A DNA stretch of 64,000 nucleotides from Variovorax boronicumulans (GCF_019352895.1 NZ_JAAAFX010000004.1:646214-710213), one strand, 5' to 3'; counted from the first letter of the stretch, positions 38,996 through 48,835 are shown. Notes: a model not told the origin generated them from the letters alone. Numbers and translations are program-made.

Positions 38996-40075
38996 ATGTC
39001 GAGCCCCCACACCACCGCTGCGCGATGGACGCTGGCGGACATGACGGCGTGGATCGCTGCGCTGCTCGCTCAGGCGGAGCTTCCCGCGGAGGCGGCCCAA
39101 CGGGGTGCCCGGCAGCTGCTGCTGGCGGACGCTTTCGGCATCGACACGCACGGGCTGGCGCGCTGGCCCACCTACTGGGACCAGCTGCGTCGAAAGGTGC
39201 TCAGACCCGAGGCCACGATCAACGCCCATTGGAAGGCCGGCGTGTTCCACATCGAGACGAACAGGGGCTTCGGCCCCTGGGCCGGAGAGCAGGCCGTGAT
39301 GCTGGCGCAAGCACAGCTGAACGCGCAGCGCCGGTTCGTGCCTTTTCTCATCCACGATGCAGGTCATCTGGGCGCGCTCGCCACCCACGTCTATCGCGCG
39401 GCGCAAACGGGCAGCGTGGCCCTGCTGATGCAGTCGACCCAGCCGGTGATGGCCGGCATCGGTTCGAGCGGGCCGGCCATCGGGAACAATCCGATCGCAT
39501 TTGCCGCGCCACGACCGGGCACCGCTCCGCTGTTGATCGATTTCGCCGCCAGCCAGGTCGCGTTCAGCCACGTCCTCGATGCGCACCGCGAAAACCGCCC
39601 GATTCCCGATCACTGGGCCATCGATTCCTCGGGCCGACCCACGACCGATCCGAGCGCCGCGCTCCAAGGTGCCATGCAGCCGATGGCGGGCCACAAGGGC
39701 CTGGCGCTGGCGATGATCGTGCAGGTCCTCGCAGGCGTCCTGACCAACGCCGCCCCCGATCTTGCCGAGCCTTCGGCGGCCCCCGGATGCGGTGCCTTCG
39801 GCTTTGTGGCCAGCCCCGAGATCGCAGGAGCGGATGTCTACGCCCAGAAGATGCAGGCGTGGATCGACATCTACCAGCAAGCTGGCGGTGCCACGGCCCG
39901 GGTGCCCGGTGATCGGGCAGTCCGCAGCCTCACGCAGGCGCTCGACGAGGGGATCCCCATCGCCCCCACCTTGGCCGCCACATTGACACGCATCGGGAGC
40001 CTTGCCGGCCTGCCCCTGCCGAGTCCCGTGCGGCAACGGTCGCGCACCGACACCGAACCCCACCCACCGACCTGA
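38996..40075 (+). CDS. Ldh-family (malate/L-lactate/sulfolactate) NAD(P)-dependent dehydrogenase
   Basis: 359 residues of the non-Rossmann Ldh2 family: LLLADAFGIDTHGLARWP near the start, GIGSSGPAIGNNPIAFAAP and PMAGHKGLALAMIVQVLAGVL. Members reduce or oxidise 2-oxo/2-hydroxy acids such as malate, sulfolactate, ureidoglycolate or delta1-piperideine-2-carboxylate. It starts with zero spacing after the permease. In a locus for organosulfur uptake, a hydroxy acid or sulfolactate-like intermediate would be a logical substrate; that is inference. Confidence 0.87.
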   Translation: MSSPHTTAARWTLADMTAWIAALLAQAELPAEAAQRGARQLLLADAFGIDTHGLARWPTYWDQLRRKVLRPEATINAHWKAGVFHIETNRGFGPWAGEQAVMLAQAQLNAQRRFVPFLIHDAGHLGALATHVYRAAQTGSVALLMQSTQPVMAGIGSSGPAIGNNPIAFAAPRPGTAPLLIDFAASQVAFSHVLDAHRENRPIPDHWAIDSSGRPTTDPSAALQGAMQPMAGHKGLALAMIVQVLAGVLTNAAPDLAEPSAAPGCGAFGFVASPEIAGADVYAQKMQAWIDIYQQAGGATARVPGDRAVRSLTQALDEGIPIAPTLAATLTRIGSLAGLPLPSPVRQRSRTDTEPHPPT

Positions 40076-40083
40076 AGACAACG

Positions 40084-40515
40084 ATGTCCGCTACCCCACA
40101 CATCCCTCACGACGCCCACGTCGTCGTGGAATCCAGCGAAACCCATGGACGGTTCACCGCAAGCAATTCCCGCTTCAGTTTCGTGACCGACTCGAAGGCA
40201 TCCAACGGCGGACCGGGCGTCGCCGTCAACGCCGCCGAGCTGCTGCTGAGCTCGCTGGGATCGTGCGGTCTGGCCCTCGTCTACAAAAGGGCTGAAGAGA
40301 GGGCCGTCTCGGTTCCACTCGCCAAGGTCAAGGCCTACGCGAAGCGCTCCGAAGACGATGGAACCCGGTACGACTTCATCAGCCTCTCTTTTGAAATCGA
40401 CGGCGTTGCGCGCGACGTGGCCCAGGATCTGGTCGACAGCTTCACATCGAACTGCCCCATCTTCAACACACTCCAGCGCGGCGGCTCCAACATCACGGCG
40501 CAACTGATAGACTGA
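40084..40515 (+). CDS. OsmC-family thiol-dependent peroxidase-like protein
   Basis: 143 residues. Both redox cysteines of the OsmC/Ohr fold are present: SSLGSCGLALV and TSNCPIFNTL. Members reduce organic hydroperoxides or act as small-thiol adaptors. As the last gene of the monooxygenase operon, 8 bp after the dehydrogenase gene, it may detoxify a peroxide by-product of the flavin reaction or handle a reactive thiol released from the substrate. Confidence 0.87.
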   Translation: MSATPHIPHDAHVVVESSETHGRFTASNSRFSFVTDSKASNGGPGVAVNAAELLLSSLGSCGLALVYKRAEERAVSVPLAKVKAYAKRSEDDGTRYDFISLSFEIDGVARDVAQDLVDSFTSNCPIFNTLQRGGSNITAQLID

Positions 40516-40535
40516 TGGCGCAGCGCACGCGGCAT

Positions 40536-40557
40536 CCTCCAGGTTGTTCAGTGGAGG
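40536..40557. terminator. Hairpin between convergent OsmC and YchJ genes
   Basis: CCTCCA-N10-TGGAGG followed by AAAATTCG. Short stem; the trailing A-run would be a T-run for neither strand in ideal position. Confidence 0.4.
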
Positions 40558-40605
40558 AAAATTCGACCGCTCCGTGAAGCGAGCGATCGATGATCGGGTC
40601 GGCCG

Positions 40606-41061
40606 CTAGCGCGGCTCGCCGTCCACGTAGTACCAGCGCTGGCGCTCGGCCTGCTCGCCCACGGCAGGCTCGACCTCGCGCACGAAGCGGCTGCGCTCGT
40701 GCAGCCGCGTGGCGACGCCGCTGGCATCGCGCTGGCGGGCGACGAACTCGACCTCGGCATGGTCGGCATCGAGCACCGAGCGCGAACGCACGTCCAGGCC
40801 CAGCCACTTCACGCCGGCCTCGAACTCGACCGTGGCCGGCCGCGTCGTCGGATGCCAGGTCGCCAGCAGGTACTCGGCGCGCTGCAGCACGAAGGCCGCA
40901 TAGCGCGAGCGCATCAGCGACTCGGCGTCGGGCGCGGGCGTCTGGTCGAAGTCGTCGAGATAACGGCCGCAGCACAGCGAAAAGGCGAAGGGCTTGTCGC
41001 GGCGGTCGGTGCGACCACAGGGACAAGGTCCGGCGGGGGGAATGATCGGGCTGCTGCTCAT
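40606..41061 (-). CDS. YchJ family protein (UPF0225)
   Basis: 151 residues, the same length as Escherichia coli YchJ. The N-terminus has the SEC-C-like zinc motif CPCG...CCGRYL, then the NTF2-like domain with LMRSRYAAFVLQRAEYLLATWHP and the ending RWYYVDGEPR. The start at 41061 has GGAG 6 bp upstream; two longer frames exist but lack good sites. Function is not established; SEC-C motifs bind zinc and often protein or nucleic-acid partners. Confidence 0.87.
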   Translation of the reverse strand: MSSSPIIPPAGPCPCGRTDRRDKPFAFSLCCGRYLDDFDQTPAPDAESLMRSRYAAFVLQRAEYLLATWHPTTRPATVEFEAGVKWLGLDVRSRSVLDADHAEVEFVARQRDASGVATRLHERSRFVREVEPAVGEQAERQRWYYVDGEPR

Positions 41062-41108
41062 GACGGGCTCCATTGGAACACCATCCGCCGCCGCCTCGAC
41101 GAAGGCGT

Positions 41109-42104
41109 TCACCATCGCGCCTGCCCGACGCGCCAGCGCGCGGCCTCGTCGTCTTCGATGCGCAGGAATTCGGCCTGCGTCTGCCCGCCCGGGATGGCGC
41201 TGTGCTGCAGCAGTTCGCGTCGCACGTCGGGCAGCGCCAGGGCCCGCGCGCCGGCCTGCTGCAGCGGCGCCGTGAGGCCCTCGGGCGTGCCGGGCGGCGC
41301 GAACAGCGAGTAGTAGCTGTAGGCCTCGAAGCGCGCCAGCGAGCGGTCGGCCTGCTGCAGCGTCACCGGGCCGCTCGCCATGCCCAGCGTGCGCGGCGTG
41401 GGCTGCGGATCGTCGGCACCGCAGGCGATGCCGAGCACGCGAAAGGCGCCGTCGCGCACGCTGTCGATGGCCGCGCTCAGTTCGGCGAACAGCAGGTCGA
41501 CCCGCCCGCCGGCCACACCCAGCGCATCGGGCGTGAGCCCGTTCGCCGGCAGCCGCGTGAGGTAGGTGCGGGTCATGCTCTTGAACAGCTCGGTCGCCAT
41601 GTGGTCGATGGTCCCGTCGACGCCGGTGGCGATGGTGAGCTGGCCGGGATGGGCGCGCAGGTAGCGCAGCAGGTCCGCGGTGTTGCGGATGCGCAGCGCG
41701 TCGGCGCGTGCCGGGTTCATCAGCAGCACCATCGGATCGCGCGCCACCAGCGTCACCGGCACCAGGCTCTCCATGAGCCGGTTCTCGGCGTCGGGTGGCG
41801 CGACGGGCGTGCCCCGGCGCGGCAGTCGCACGCCCGCGAGCAGCAGCGTGCGGGCGTCGGGCGTGCCCTGGGCGAAGGCCCGGATCTCGGCCGTGACGTC
41901 GCCCTGGCGGTAGTCGACCGCCACCGGTTCGGTCCCCACGCGGCGCAGCGCGGCGGCGAAGGTCTCGGCCAGGTAGGTGGTGCGCCCGCCCCGCGGGAAG
42001 GGCACGACGATGCGCAGCGGGCCGGCGTCAGCCGCGTTCTGTGCATGCGCCCACGGTGCCACGGCCAACGCCGCGCCCGTGGCCAGCAGATGGCGCCGTT
42101 TCAC
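41109..42104 (-). CDS. Bug/TctC-family periplasmic binding protein
   Basis: 331 residues from a GTG whose bases overlap the stop of the acyl-CoA dehydrogenase gene (GTGA). Signal KRRHLLATGAALAVAPWAHAQ. The mature start LRIVVPFPRGG and the GVDGTIDHMATELFK and ARALALPDVRRELLQ regions place it among the tripartite-tricarboxylate or Bug binding proteins, very numerous in Bordetella and Variovorax relatives. No membrane partners are nearby, as is common for Bug proteins. Linked to acyl-CoA metabolism it may bind a carboxylate. Confidence 0.8.
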   Translation of the reverse strand: MKRRHLLATGAALAVAPWAHAQNAADAGPLRIVVPFPRGGRTTYLAETFAAALRRVGTEPVAVDYRQGDVTAEIRAFAQGTPDARTLLLAGVRLPRRGTPVAPPDAENRLMESLVPVTLVARDPMVLLMNPARADALRIRNTADLLRYLRAHPGQLTIATGVDGTIDHMATELFKSMTRTYLTRLPANGLTPDALGVAGGRVDLLFAELSAAIDSVRDGAFRVLGIACGADDPQPTPRTLGMASGPVTLQQADRSLARFEAYSYYSLFAPPGTPEGLTAPLQQAGARALALPDVRRELLQHSAIPGGQTQAEFLRIEDDEAARWRVGQARW

Positions 42105-43231
42105 GCCAGCGCGCGCTGGATCAGCAGCTTCTGGATGTCCGAGGTGCCTTCGTAGATCTGGCAGACCCGCACGTCGCGGTAGATGCGTTCCAGCGGGAAG
42201 TCGTTGACGTAGCCGTAGCCGCCCAGCGTCTGGATCGCGGCGCTGCAGACCTTCTCGGCCATCTCGCTGGCGAACAGCTTGGCCATGGCCGCTTCCTTGA
42301 GGCAGGGCCGGCCCGCGTCGCGCAGCGCGGCCGCATGCCAGATCAGCTGGCGCGCGGCCTCGAGCTGGGTCGCGCATTCGGCCAGGCGGAAGCCCACGGC
42401 CTGCTGCTCGAAGATGCTGCCGCCGAAGGCCTGGCGTTCCTTGGCATAGGCCAGCGCCACGTCGAAGGCGCTGCGCGCCATGCCCACGCTCTGCGCCGCG
42501 ATGCCGATGCGGCCGCCCTCGAGCGCGCCCAGCGCGATCTTGTAGCCCTCGCCCTCGGCGCCGATCAGGTTCTCGCGCGGGATGCGGCAACCGTCGAAGT
42601 TGATCAGCGCGGTGTCGCTGCTGTGCTGGCCCAGCTTCTCTTCCAGCCGCGCCACGCTGTAGCCCGGTGCATCGGTGGGCACGATGAAGGCGCTCATGCC
42701 GCGCTTGCCCGCGGCCTTGTCGGTGACCGCGATCACGATCGCGACCTGGCCGTTCTTGCCGCTGGTGATGAACTGCTTGACGCCGTCGATCACGTAGGCG
42801 TCGCCGTCCTTGCGCGCCGTGGTGCGCAGGCTCGAGGCATCGCTGCCGGCCTGCGGCTCGGTCAGGCAGAAGGCGCCGAGCATCTGGCCCTGCGCCAGCG
42901 GCCAGAGCCACTGCTTCTTCTGCTGGGCGTTGCCGTAGCGCATGAGGATCGCATTGACCGGGCAGTTGGTCACGCTGATCGCGGTGCTGGTGCCGCCGTC
43001 GCCGGCCGCGATCTCTTCGAGCACCAGCGCCAGCGTGAGGTAGTCGAGGCCGGCGCCGCCGTCTTCCTCGGGCACGCAGATGCCGTAGGCGCCCAGCGCC
43101 GCCAGGCCCTGGTGCACTTCCTTGGGGAAGTGGTGTTCGCGGTCCCAGCGCGGGGCGTGCGGCCAGATCTCGGTCTGGCAGAAGTCCCGAACCGCGTCGC
43201 GGATCGCTTCCTGGTCGGTGGTGAGCAGCAT
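42101..43231 (-). CDS. Acyl-CoA dehydrogenase
   Basis: 376 residues, typical for the short/medium-chain family. Signature segments are GAFCLTEPQAGSDASSLRTTA, ALEGGRIGIAAQSVGMARSAFDVALAYAKERQAFG, and LGGYGYVNDFPLERIYRDVRVCQIYEGTSDIQ; the catalytic Glu is in IYEGT. It makes the trans-2-enoyl-CoA with FAD and ETF. The substrate chain cannot be told. It is followed by the binding protein gene and preceded 38 bp upstream by the peptidase gene. Confidence 0.93.
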   Translation of the reverse strand: MLLTTDQEAIRDAVRDFCQTEIWPHAPRWDREHHFPKEVHQGLAALGAYGICVPEEDGGAGLDYLTLALVLEEIAAGDGGTSTAISVTNCPVNAILMRYGNAQQKKQWLWPLAQGQMLGAFCLTEPQAGSDASSLRTTARKDGDAYVIDGVKQFITSGKNGQVAIVIAVTDKAAGKRGMSAFIVPTDAPGYSVARLEEKLGQHSSDTALINFDGCRIPRENLIGAEGEGYKIALGALEGGRIGIAAQSVGMARSAFDVALAYAKERQAFGGSIFEQQAVGFRLAECATQLEAARQLIWHAAALRDAGRPCLKEAAMAKLFASEMAEKVCSAAIQTLGGYGYVNDFPLERIYRDVRVCQIYEGTSDIQKLLIQRALA

Positions 43232-43269
43232 GCAGGTCTCCTTCGTTTCTCTTGGTTTCTTCTCGGGCC

Positions 43270-44538
43270 TTACTTGCCCTGGCCCAGGTCCATGATCAGC
43301 CGCGCCGTCATGTAGAGCCGGCGCGGGATGGCGTCGACCAGCACGTACTCGGCCTTGTCGCTGTGGTAGCCGAAGCCCGGCAGGCCCAGGCCCTCGATCA
43401 CCGGCTTGCCCGACAGGCCCGCATAGGCCGCGTCGGTGCCGCCGCCGCTGCGCTCGTCGACCTCGAGCTGGCCACCGGCCTCGCGGTAGAAGGCGCTGGC
43501 CTTGTCGATCAGCTTGCGGCCTTCGGTGCCGGCGTTGAAGGCCGGCCGGCCGCGCGTGACGGTGATCTTGACCTCGGCGCCGGGCAGCTTGCGCGCCTGG
43601 GCGCGTTCTTCCAGCACCTTGAGCGCGGCCTCGAGGTCCTCGTTGCGCGCGTAGCGCACGTCGGCATTGAGCGTGGCGCTGTCGGGGATGATGTTCGACA
43701 CGGTGCCGGCCTTGGCCACGGTCCAGTTGAAGCGCAGGCCGCGCGCCTTGTCGTCGATGTCCTGGGTGCGCAGCACCAGATCGGAGGCCTCGACCAGCGC
43801 GTTGATGCCCAGCTCGGGCGCGGCGCCCGCATGCGAGGCCTTGCCCTTGATGTCGGCCTGCACGTAGGCGATGCCCGAGGTACCGAGGTAGAAGCTCTCG
43901 CGCTCGGCATTGGTGGGCTCGAAGGACAGCACGTAGTCGGCCGCGCGGGCCTCACTCTGGATCAGGTCGCGCGAGCCGAACGATCCCTTTTCCTCGTCGA
44001 CGTTGAACAGCACCGTCAGGCTGCCGAAGTCGCGGAAGCCGTAGGTGGTGAGCACCTTGAGCGCATGCAGGATCACCGCGCTGCCGCCCTTGTCGTCGGC
44101 GATGCCCGGCCCGTAGGCCTTGTTGCCCTCGATGCGGAAGGGCGCGCGCGCCAGCATGCCGCGCGGGTAGACGGTGTCCATGTGCGAGATCAGCAGCAGG
44201 TGCCTGCCTGCCCGGCCGTCGAGCCGGCCGCGCAGCTTGCCGACGATGTTGTCGCCCACCGCGGGCGCCACCGCCTTGTGGCGCGTGACCGTGAAGCCCA
44301 GCGCCTTGAGCTCGTCCTCCAGCAGCTTGCCTGCGGCCGCGATGCCCTCGGCGTCGCCGGTGCCGCTCTCGATGTTGACCAGCCGCTCCAGCGTCTTCAC
44401 GACCGCCGGTTGCTCGGCGGTGGCCGCATCGAACAGCACGTTGTCGCGTTTCTGGGCCCAGGCCGACGGCACGAGTGCCGCCATGCAGAGCGCCAGCAGG
44501 GTCAGGCGCAGGCCGGTGCGTGGCGTGTGAAGCGTCAT
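43270..44538 (-). CDS. M20-family exported metallopeptidase (glutamate carboxypeptidase-like)
   Basis: 422 residues. Sec signal LRLTLLALCMAALVPSAWAQ. The two-zinc site shows HMDTVYP, GIADDKGGSAV, DEEKGSFGSRD and a C-terminal His in PGFGYHSDKAEYV. The dimerisation domain lies between. Relatives such as carboxypeptidase G2 remove C-terminal glutamate in the periplasm. It starts 5 bp after the thiolase gene. Confidence 0.9.
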   Translation of the reverse strand: MTLHTPRTGLRLTLLALCMAALVPSAWAQKRDNVLFDAATAEQPAVVKTLERLVNIESGTGDAEGIAAAGKLLEDELKALGFTVTRHKAVAPAVGDNIVGKLRGRLDGRAGRHLLLISHMDTVYPRGMLARAPFRIEGNKAYGPGIADDKGGSAVILHALKVLTTYGFRDFGSLTVLFNVDEEKGSFGSRDLIQSEARAADYVLSFEPTNAERESFYLGTSGIAYVQADIKGKASHAGAAPELGINALVEASDLVLRTQDIDDKARGLRFNWTVAKAGTVSNIIPDSATLNADVRYARNEDLEAALKVLEERAQARKLPGAEVKITVTRGRPAFNAGTEGRKLIDKASAFYREAGGQLEVDERSGGGTDAAYAGLSGKPVIEGLGLPGFGYHSDKAEYVLVDAIPRRLYMTARLIMDLGQGK

Positions 44539-44543
44539 CGCGC

Positions 44544-45728
44544 TCACAGCAGTTCCAGCGCCACGGCCGTGCCCTCGCCGCCGCCGATGCACAGCGTCGC
44601 CACGCCGCGCTTGAGGCCGCGCGACTGCAGCGCGTGGATCAGCGTGACCATGATGCGTGCGCCGCTTGCGCCGATCGGGTGGCCCAGCGCGCAGGCGCCG
44701 CCGTGCACGTTGACGATGTCGTGCGACACGCCCAGCTCCTTCATCAGCGCCATCGGCACCACGGCGAAGGCCTCGTTGACCTCCCAAAGGTCGACGTCCT
44801 TGACGCTCCAGCCGATCTTCTTGAACAGCTTGGCGACGGCGCCCACCGGCGCGGTCGAGAACCACTCGGGCTGCTGCGCGTGCGTGGCGTGGCCGACGAT
44901 GCGGGCGATGGGCTTGGCGCCCAGCTTCTGCGCCTGCGAGGCGGTGGTCATGACCAGCGCGGCCGCGCCGTCGTTGATCGACGAGCTCGAGGCCGCGGTG
45001 ATGGTGCCGCCGTCCTTCTTGAAGGCGGGCTTGAGCGTGGGGATCTTGTCGAGCTTGACCTTGCCCGGGCCTTCGTCGATGGAGATCACGGTCTCGCCGC
45101 CGCGGCCCTTGACCGTCACGGGCGTGATCTCGGTCTTGAACAGGCCGTCGACAGTGGCCTGCTTGGCGCGCTCGACGCTGGCGGTGGCGAAGGCGTCCTG
45201 CTGCTCGCGCGTGAAGTTGTACTTGGCGGCGCAGTCTTCGCCGAAGGTGCCCATCGAGCGGCCCGGCTGGTAGGCGTCTTCCAGGCCGTCGAGCATCATG
45301 TGGTCGAAGATCCGGTCGTGGCCCATGCGGTAGCCGCCACGGCCCTTGAGCATCAGGTAGGGCGCATTGGTCATGCTCTCCATGCCGCCCGCGACCATGA
45401 CGTCGTGCGTGCCGGCCAGCAGCATGTCGTGCGACAGCATCGCGGCCTTCATGGCCGAGCCGCACATCTTGCTGAGCGTGACGGCGCCCGCGGCGTCGGG
45501 CAGGCCGCCCTTGTAGGCCGCCTGGCGCGCCGGCGCCTGGCCCTGCCCTGCCATCAGGCAGTTGCCGAACAGCACCTCGCCGACCACGGCCGGGTCGATG
45601 CCCGCGCGCTCGACGGCCGCCTTGATCGCGGCGCCGCCCAGGTCATGGGCCGAGAGGGAAGAGAAGTCGCCCTGGAACGCGCCCATGGGGGTGCGTGCGG
45701 CGCCGACGATGACGATGGATTCGGACAT
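44544..45728 (-). CDS. Acetyl-CoA acetyltransferase (thiolase II)
   Basis: 394 residues. The acyl-carrying Cys is in LSKMCGSAMKAA; the acid/base pair is in VNVHGGACALGHPIGASGARI and LCIGGGEGTAVALE. The start follows AAGGAG. It condenses or splits acetoacetyl-CoA or longer 3-ketoacyl-CoA, feeding the acetyl-CoA pool together with the acyl-CoA dehydrogenase downstream. Confidence 0.94.
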   Translation of the reverse strand: MSESIVIVGAARTPMGAFQGDFSSLSAHDLGGAAIKAAVERAGIDPAVVGEVLFGNCLMAGQGQAPARQAAYKGGLPDAAGAVTLSKMCGSAMKAAMLSHDMLLAGTHDVMVAGGMESMTNAPYLMLKGRGGYRMGHDRIFDHMMLDGLEDAYQPGRSMGTFGEDCAAKYNFTREQQDAFATASVERAKQATVDGLFKTEITPVTVKGRGGETVISIDEGPGKVKLDKIPTLKPAFKKDGGTITAASSSSINDGAAALVMTTASQAQKLGAKPIARIVGHATHAQQPEWFSTAPVGAVAKLFKKIGWSVKDVDLWEVNEAFAVVPMALMKELGVSHDIVNVHGGACALGHPIGASGARIMVTLIHALQSRGLKRGVATLCIGGGEGTAVALELL

Positions 45729-45759
45729 GAGGGTCTCCTTGGAAAATTGAAAGTGCGGA

Positions 45760-47580
45760 TCAGAAAGGGATGGCGCGCGCGGCGTGCGCAAAGCGCTGCG
45801 CCGCGTCGTAGGGAAACACGTCGAGCATCTGGCCGGCGCGGATGCGCTGCTGGTGCTGCTGCCAGAACGCGGCCTCGAGCAGGTCGGCATGGTGCGCCAT
45901 GAAGGCTTCGCGCACCGCGTCGTTGCCCAGCAGGAAGGGGGCGAAGGTCTCGGGGAACACGTCCTTGGGCCCGACCGCGTACCAGACCTCGTCGCTCATC
46001 TCGTCTTCCTCGTTGCGCGGCTCGGGCACGCGGCGGAAGTTGCAGTCGGTCAGGTACTCGATCTCGTCGTAGTCGTAGAACACGACCTTGCCGTTGCGCG
46101 TGACGCCGAAGTTCTTCCAGAGCATGTCGCCGGGGAAGATGTTGGCCGCCACCATGTCCTTGATCGCGTTGCCGTACTCGACCACCGCGTGCACCAGCTG
46201 CTCCTTCGCGCGCCTGGCCTGGGCCTCGTTCTCGGGGTGCGCGAGCAGGTCGAAGGTCTCCTGCAGGTAGAGGTTGAGCGGGATCATCCGGCGCTCGATG
46301 TAGACGTGCTTGAGCACGATCTCCAGCTCGCCGTTGCCGTCGCGGTCGCCGATCTCGAGCTGGCTGGGCGCGAAGCGGCGGATCTCCTCGACCAGCGCGG
46401 GCTCGAAGCGGTCGAGCGGAAAGCCCACGTCGCTGTACTCCAGCGTGTCGGCCATGCGGCCCACGCGGTCGTGCTGCTTGACCAGCTGGTACTTGGCCTT
46501 GACCTGCTCGCGCGTGGTGTCCTTGGGTTCCGGGAAGAAGTCCTTGATGAGCTTGAACACGTAGGGGAAGGACGGCAGGTCGAACACCAGCATCACCATG
46601 CCCTTGATGCCGGGCGCGATGCGGAAGCGGTCGCTGCTGAAGTTCAGGTGCGAGAGGAAGTCGCGGTAGAACAGCGTCTTGCCCTGCTTGGCCAGGCCCA
46701 GCGCGTTGTAGATCTCGGCGCGCGGCTTGCGCGGCATCAGCGAGCGCAGGAACTGCACCCAGGCCGAGGGCACCTCCATGTCGACCATGAAGTAGGCACG
46801 CGCGAAGCTGAACAGCATCTGCAGCTCGTCCTCGCCGAACAGCACCGCATCGACATGGAAGCGGCCCTGGTCGTCGTGCAGGATCGGCAGCGCGAAGGGC
46901 AGCTCGACATAGCCGTTGATGACCTTGCCCACCACGTAGGCGCCCTTGTTCCGGAAGAACAGGCCGGACAGCACCTGCAGCTGGAAGTTGGCGCGCAGCT
47001 TGACCTGGTGGAAACGCCCTCGCACCGCAGCCGCGACGCGCTCGGCATCGCGCGTGCGATCGGCGAAGCGACCCTGCAGCGCGAAGTCCTCGAGCATGCG
47101 CTCGACGGTCTGGGCCAGCGTGTCGTGGGCCGGGTAGTAGGGGCGGTAGGTCGGCGCGCCGCGCGGCTCGATGTACTCGGTGCTGATCGCCGGGCGCACG
47201 AAGATGAAGTCGTTCTGGAAGTACGCGCGGTGCAGGATCTTGGTGGTCACCGAGTTGAAGAAGCTCTCGGCCAGCTCGGGCTGGTGGTGGTCGACCAGGA
47301 GCCCGATGCAGTGCAGCTTGACCTGGTGCCACACGGCCATCGGCTGCTCGCCGGCCTTGAACTCCTTCTCGAGCCGGGCCACGGCCTCGCCCACGCGCAG
47401 GTCGTAGAACTCGATGCGCTCGCGCTGGGCCCGCTGCTGGCCGTGCCAGTCGGCGGTCTCGAAGCGATGCTTGGCACGCGCCGATTCACCGCGGAACAGG
47501 CGGTAGTGCCGGTTGAAGCCGTCGATCAGCGCCTTGGCGATGTCGTAGGCCAGCGGCGAATCAAGCCGTTGGGGGAACAT
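45760..47580 (-). CDS. aceK: Isocitrate dehydrogenase kinase/phosphatase AceK
   Basis: 606 residues, full length. Regulatory N-terminal domain, then the kinase-like core with [26 protein letters not shown] (ATP region), [15 protein letters not shown] and [35 protein letters not shown] (catalytic loop and metal site). It switches isocitrate dehydrogenase off on acetate or fatty acids so carbon enters the glyoxylate shunt. Its start lies within the carbonic anhydrase gene (20-bp overlap). The adjoining thiolase and acyl-CoA dehydrogenase genes agree with growth on acetyl-CoA-forming substrates. Confidence 0.96.
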   Translation of the reverse strand: MFPQRLDSPLAYDIAKALIDGFNRHYRLFRGESARAKHRFETADWHGQQRAQRERIEFYDLRVGEAVARLEKEFKAGEQPMAVWHQVKLHCIGLLVDHHQPELAESFFNSVTTKILHRAYFQNDFIFVRPAISTEYIEPRGAPTYRPYYPAHDTLAQTVERMLEDFALQGRFADRTRDAERVAAAVRGRFHQVKLRANFQLQVLSGLFFRNKGAYVVGKVINGYVELPFALPILHDDQGRFHVDAVLFGEDELQMLFSFARAYFMVDMEVPSAWVQFLRSLMPRKPRAEIYNALGLAKQGKTLFYRDFLSHLNFSSDRFRIAPGIKGMVMLVFDLPSFPYVFKLIKDFFPEPKDTTREQVKAKYQLVKQHDRVGRMADTLEYSDVGFPLDRFEPALVEEIRRFAPSQLEIGDRDGNGELEIVLKHVYIERRMIPLNLYLQETFDLLAHPENEAQARRAKEQLVHAVVEYGNAIKDMVAANIFPGDMLWKNFGVTRNGKVVFYDYDEIEYLTDCNFRRVPEPRNEEDEMSDEVWYAVGPKDVFPETFAPFLLGNDAVREAFMAHHADLLEAAFWQQHQQRIRAGQMLDVFPYDAAQRFAHAARAIPF

Positions 47581-48346
47581 GGTCGGTCGCGCCGTCCAGG
47601 TCCGTGCTCGGTGTGGGGGCGCGTGTCGGCTCTTCGGCCTTCGGACGCGGCGAGATGGTCAGCGCCTGGCCGGGCTTGCTCCACTTGTAGCGGATGCGCT
47701 GCACCGCGGCCTTGTAGATCGCGTCCAGCGGCTTGCTGCCGTTGACGCTGAGTTCCAGGTCCTGCAGCAGGCCGTCGTGCACGCCGAAGCTCCAGCCGTG
47801 GATGCGCACCTTCTGGCCGCGGCTCCAGGCGTCGACCATCACGGTGCTCACGGCCACGTTGACCACCTGCTCGGCCACGTTGAGTTCGCACAGCGCATCG
47901 GCGCGCACTTCCTCGGGCAGGCTCTCGAGCATCACGATGTGGCGGTCGCGCACGTCCTGGATGTGGCGGATCCAGTTGTCGGCCAGGCCGATGCGCTTGC
48001 CGCTCAAGGCGGCCTTGACGCCGGCGCAGCCGTAGTGGCCCACCACCATGATGTGCTCGACCTTCAGGTGCTCGACGGCGAACTGGATCGCCGACAGCGC
48101 GTTGAGGTCGGAGTGCACCACGATGTTGGCCACGTTGCGGTGCACGAACACTTCGCCGGGCTCGAGGCCGGTGATCTGGTTGGCAGGCACGCGGCTGTCG
48201 GAGCAGCCGATCCACATGTAGCGCGGCGTCTGCTGCTTCACCAGGCCGGTGAAGAAGCCGGGGCGGTCGCGCTCCATCTGCGCGGACCAGGCGCGGTTGT
48301 GGGCAAACAGGTCGTCGAGGGAGTCGTCGCGGTTGTTTTCAGGCAT
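47561..48346 (-). CDS. can: Beta-class carbonic anhydrase
   Basis: 261 residues. Zinc and catalytic residues are visible in [13 protein letters not shown] (Cys, Asp, Arg) and [14 protein letters not shown] (His, Cys). The C-terminal 35 residues are a Pro/Thr/Ala-rich tail not seen in the core family. It interconverts CO2 and bicarbonate in the cytoplasm. The gene is coupled by overlap to aceK. Confidence 0.93.
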   Translation of the reverse strand: MPENNRDDSLDDLFAHNRAWSAQMERDRPGFFTGLVKQQTPRYMWIGCSDSRVPANQITGLEPGEVFVHRNVANIVVHSDLNALSAIQFAVEHLKVEHIMVVGHYGCAGVKAALSGKRIGLADNWIRHIQDVRDRHIVMLESLPEEVRADALCELNVAEQVVNVAVSTVMVDAWSRGQKVRIHGWSFGVHDGLLQDLELSVNGSKPLDAIYKAAVQRIRYKWSKPGQALTISPRPKAEEPTRAPTPSTDLDGATDHVPPTA

Positions 48347-48412
48347 GGTCGTATTGTCGGTGACGGGTATCTTGGGGTGGCTTCAGGACGTTTTTCGCGG
48401 GGCAGGCCAGGG

Positions 48413-48835
48413 TCATCGCAGCCGCGACTTCGCCGGCCTGGCGGGCTTCTGCGCCCGGGCCAGCGTGTCGCGCGCCTGCTGCTCCTGGTCGCGCACTTCG
48501 GCGAGGTTGGCCTGCAGTTCGGCCAGCTGCGCCTCGAGCTGCTCCCGATGCACGCCCAGCACGTCCAGGAACTTCTGCAATTGCACCACCGTGTCGCGCG
48601 GGCTGTCGTAGATGTCGAGGATGTCCCTGGCCTCGTCCAGGCTCAGGCCCAGCCGCTTGGCGCGCAGCGTGAGCGCCAGCCGCGTGCGGTCGCGCGCGCT
48701 GTACACGCGCTGCAGCCCGCCCGCGCCCGAACGCTCGGGCGCCAGCAGGCCCTTGTCCTCGTAGAAACGGATCGCACGCGTGGTGAGATCGAATTCACGG
48801 GCCAGCTCGCTGATGGAATAGGTCGATGAGGACAT
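48413..48835 (-). CDS. MerR-family regulator (LiuR-like)
   Basis: 140 residues. The helix-turn-helix YSISELAREFDLTTRAIRFYEDKGLL is followed by the wing (RVYSARDRTRLALTLRAKRLGLSL) and a long coiled-coil (about 85-130) with no cysteine cluster, so it is not a metal sensor. The sequence is that of LiuR, regulator of branched-chain amino acid and fatty-acid degradation in proteobacteria. The start at 48835 gives a normal MerR N-terminus. A perfect 20-bp palindrome matching the LiuR site lies upstream. Confidence 0.87.
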   Translation of the reverse strand: MSSSTYSISELAREFDLTTRAIRFYEDKGLLAPERSGAGGLQRVYSARDRTRLALTLRAKRLGLSLDEARDILDIYDSPRDTVVQLQKFLDVLGVHREQLEAQLAELQANLAEVRDQEQQARDTLARAQKPARPAKSRLR

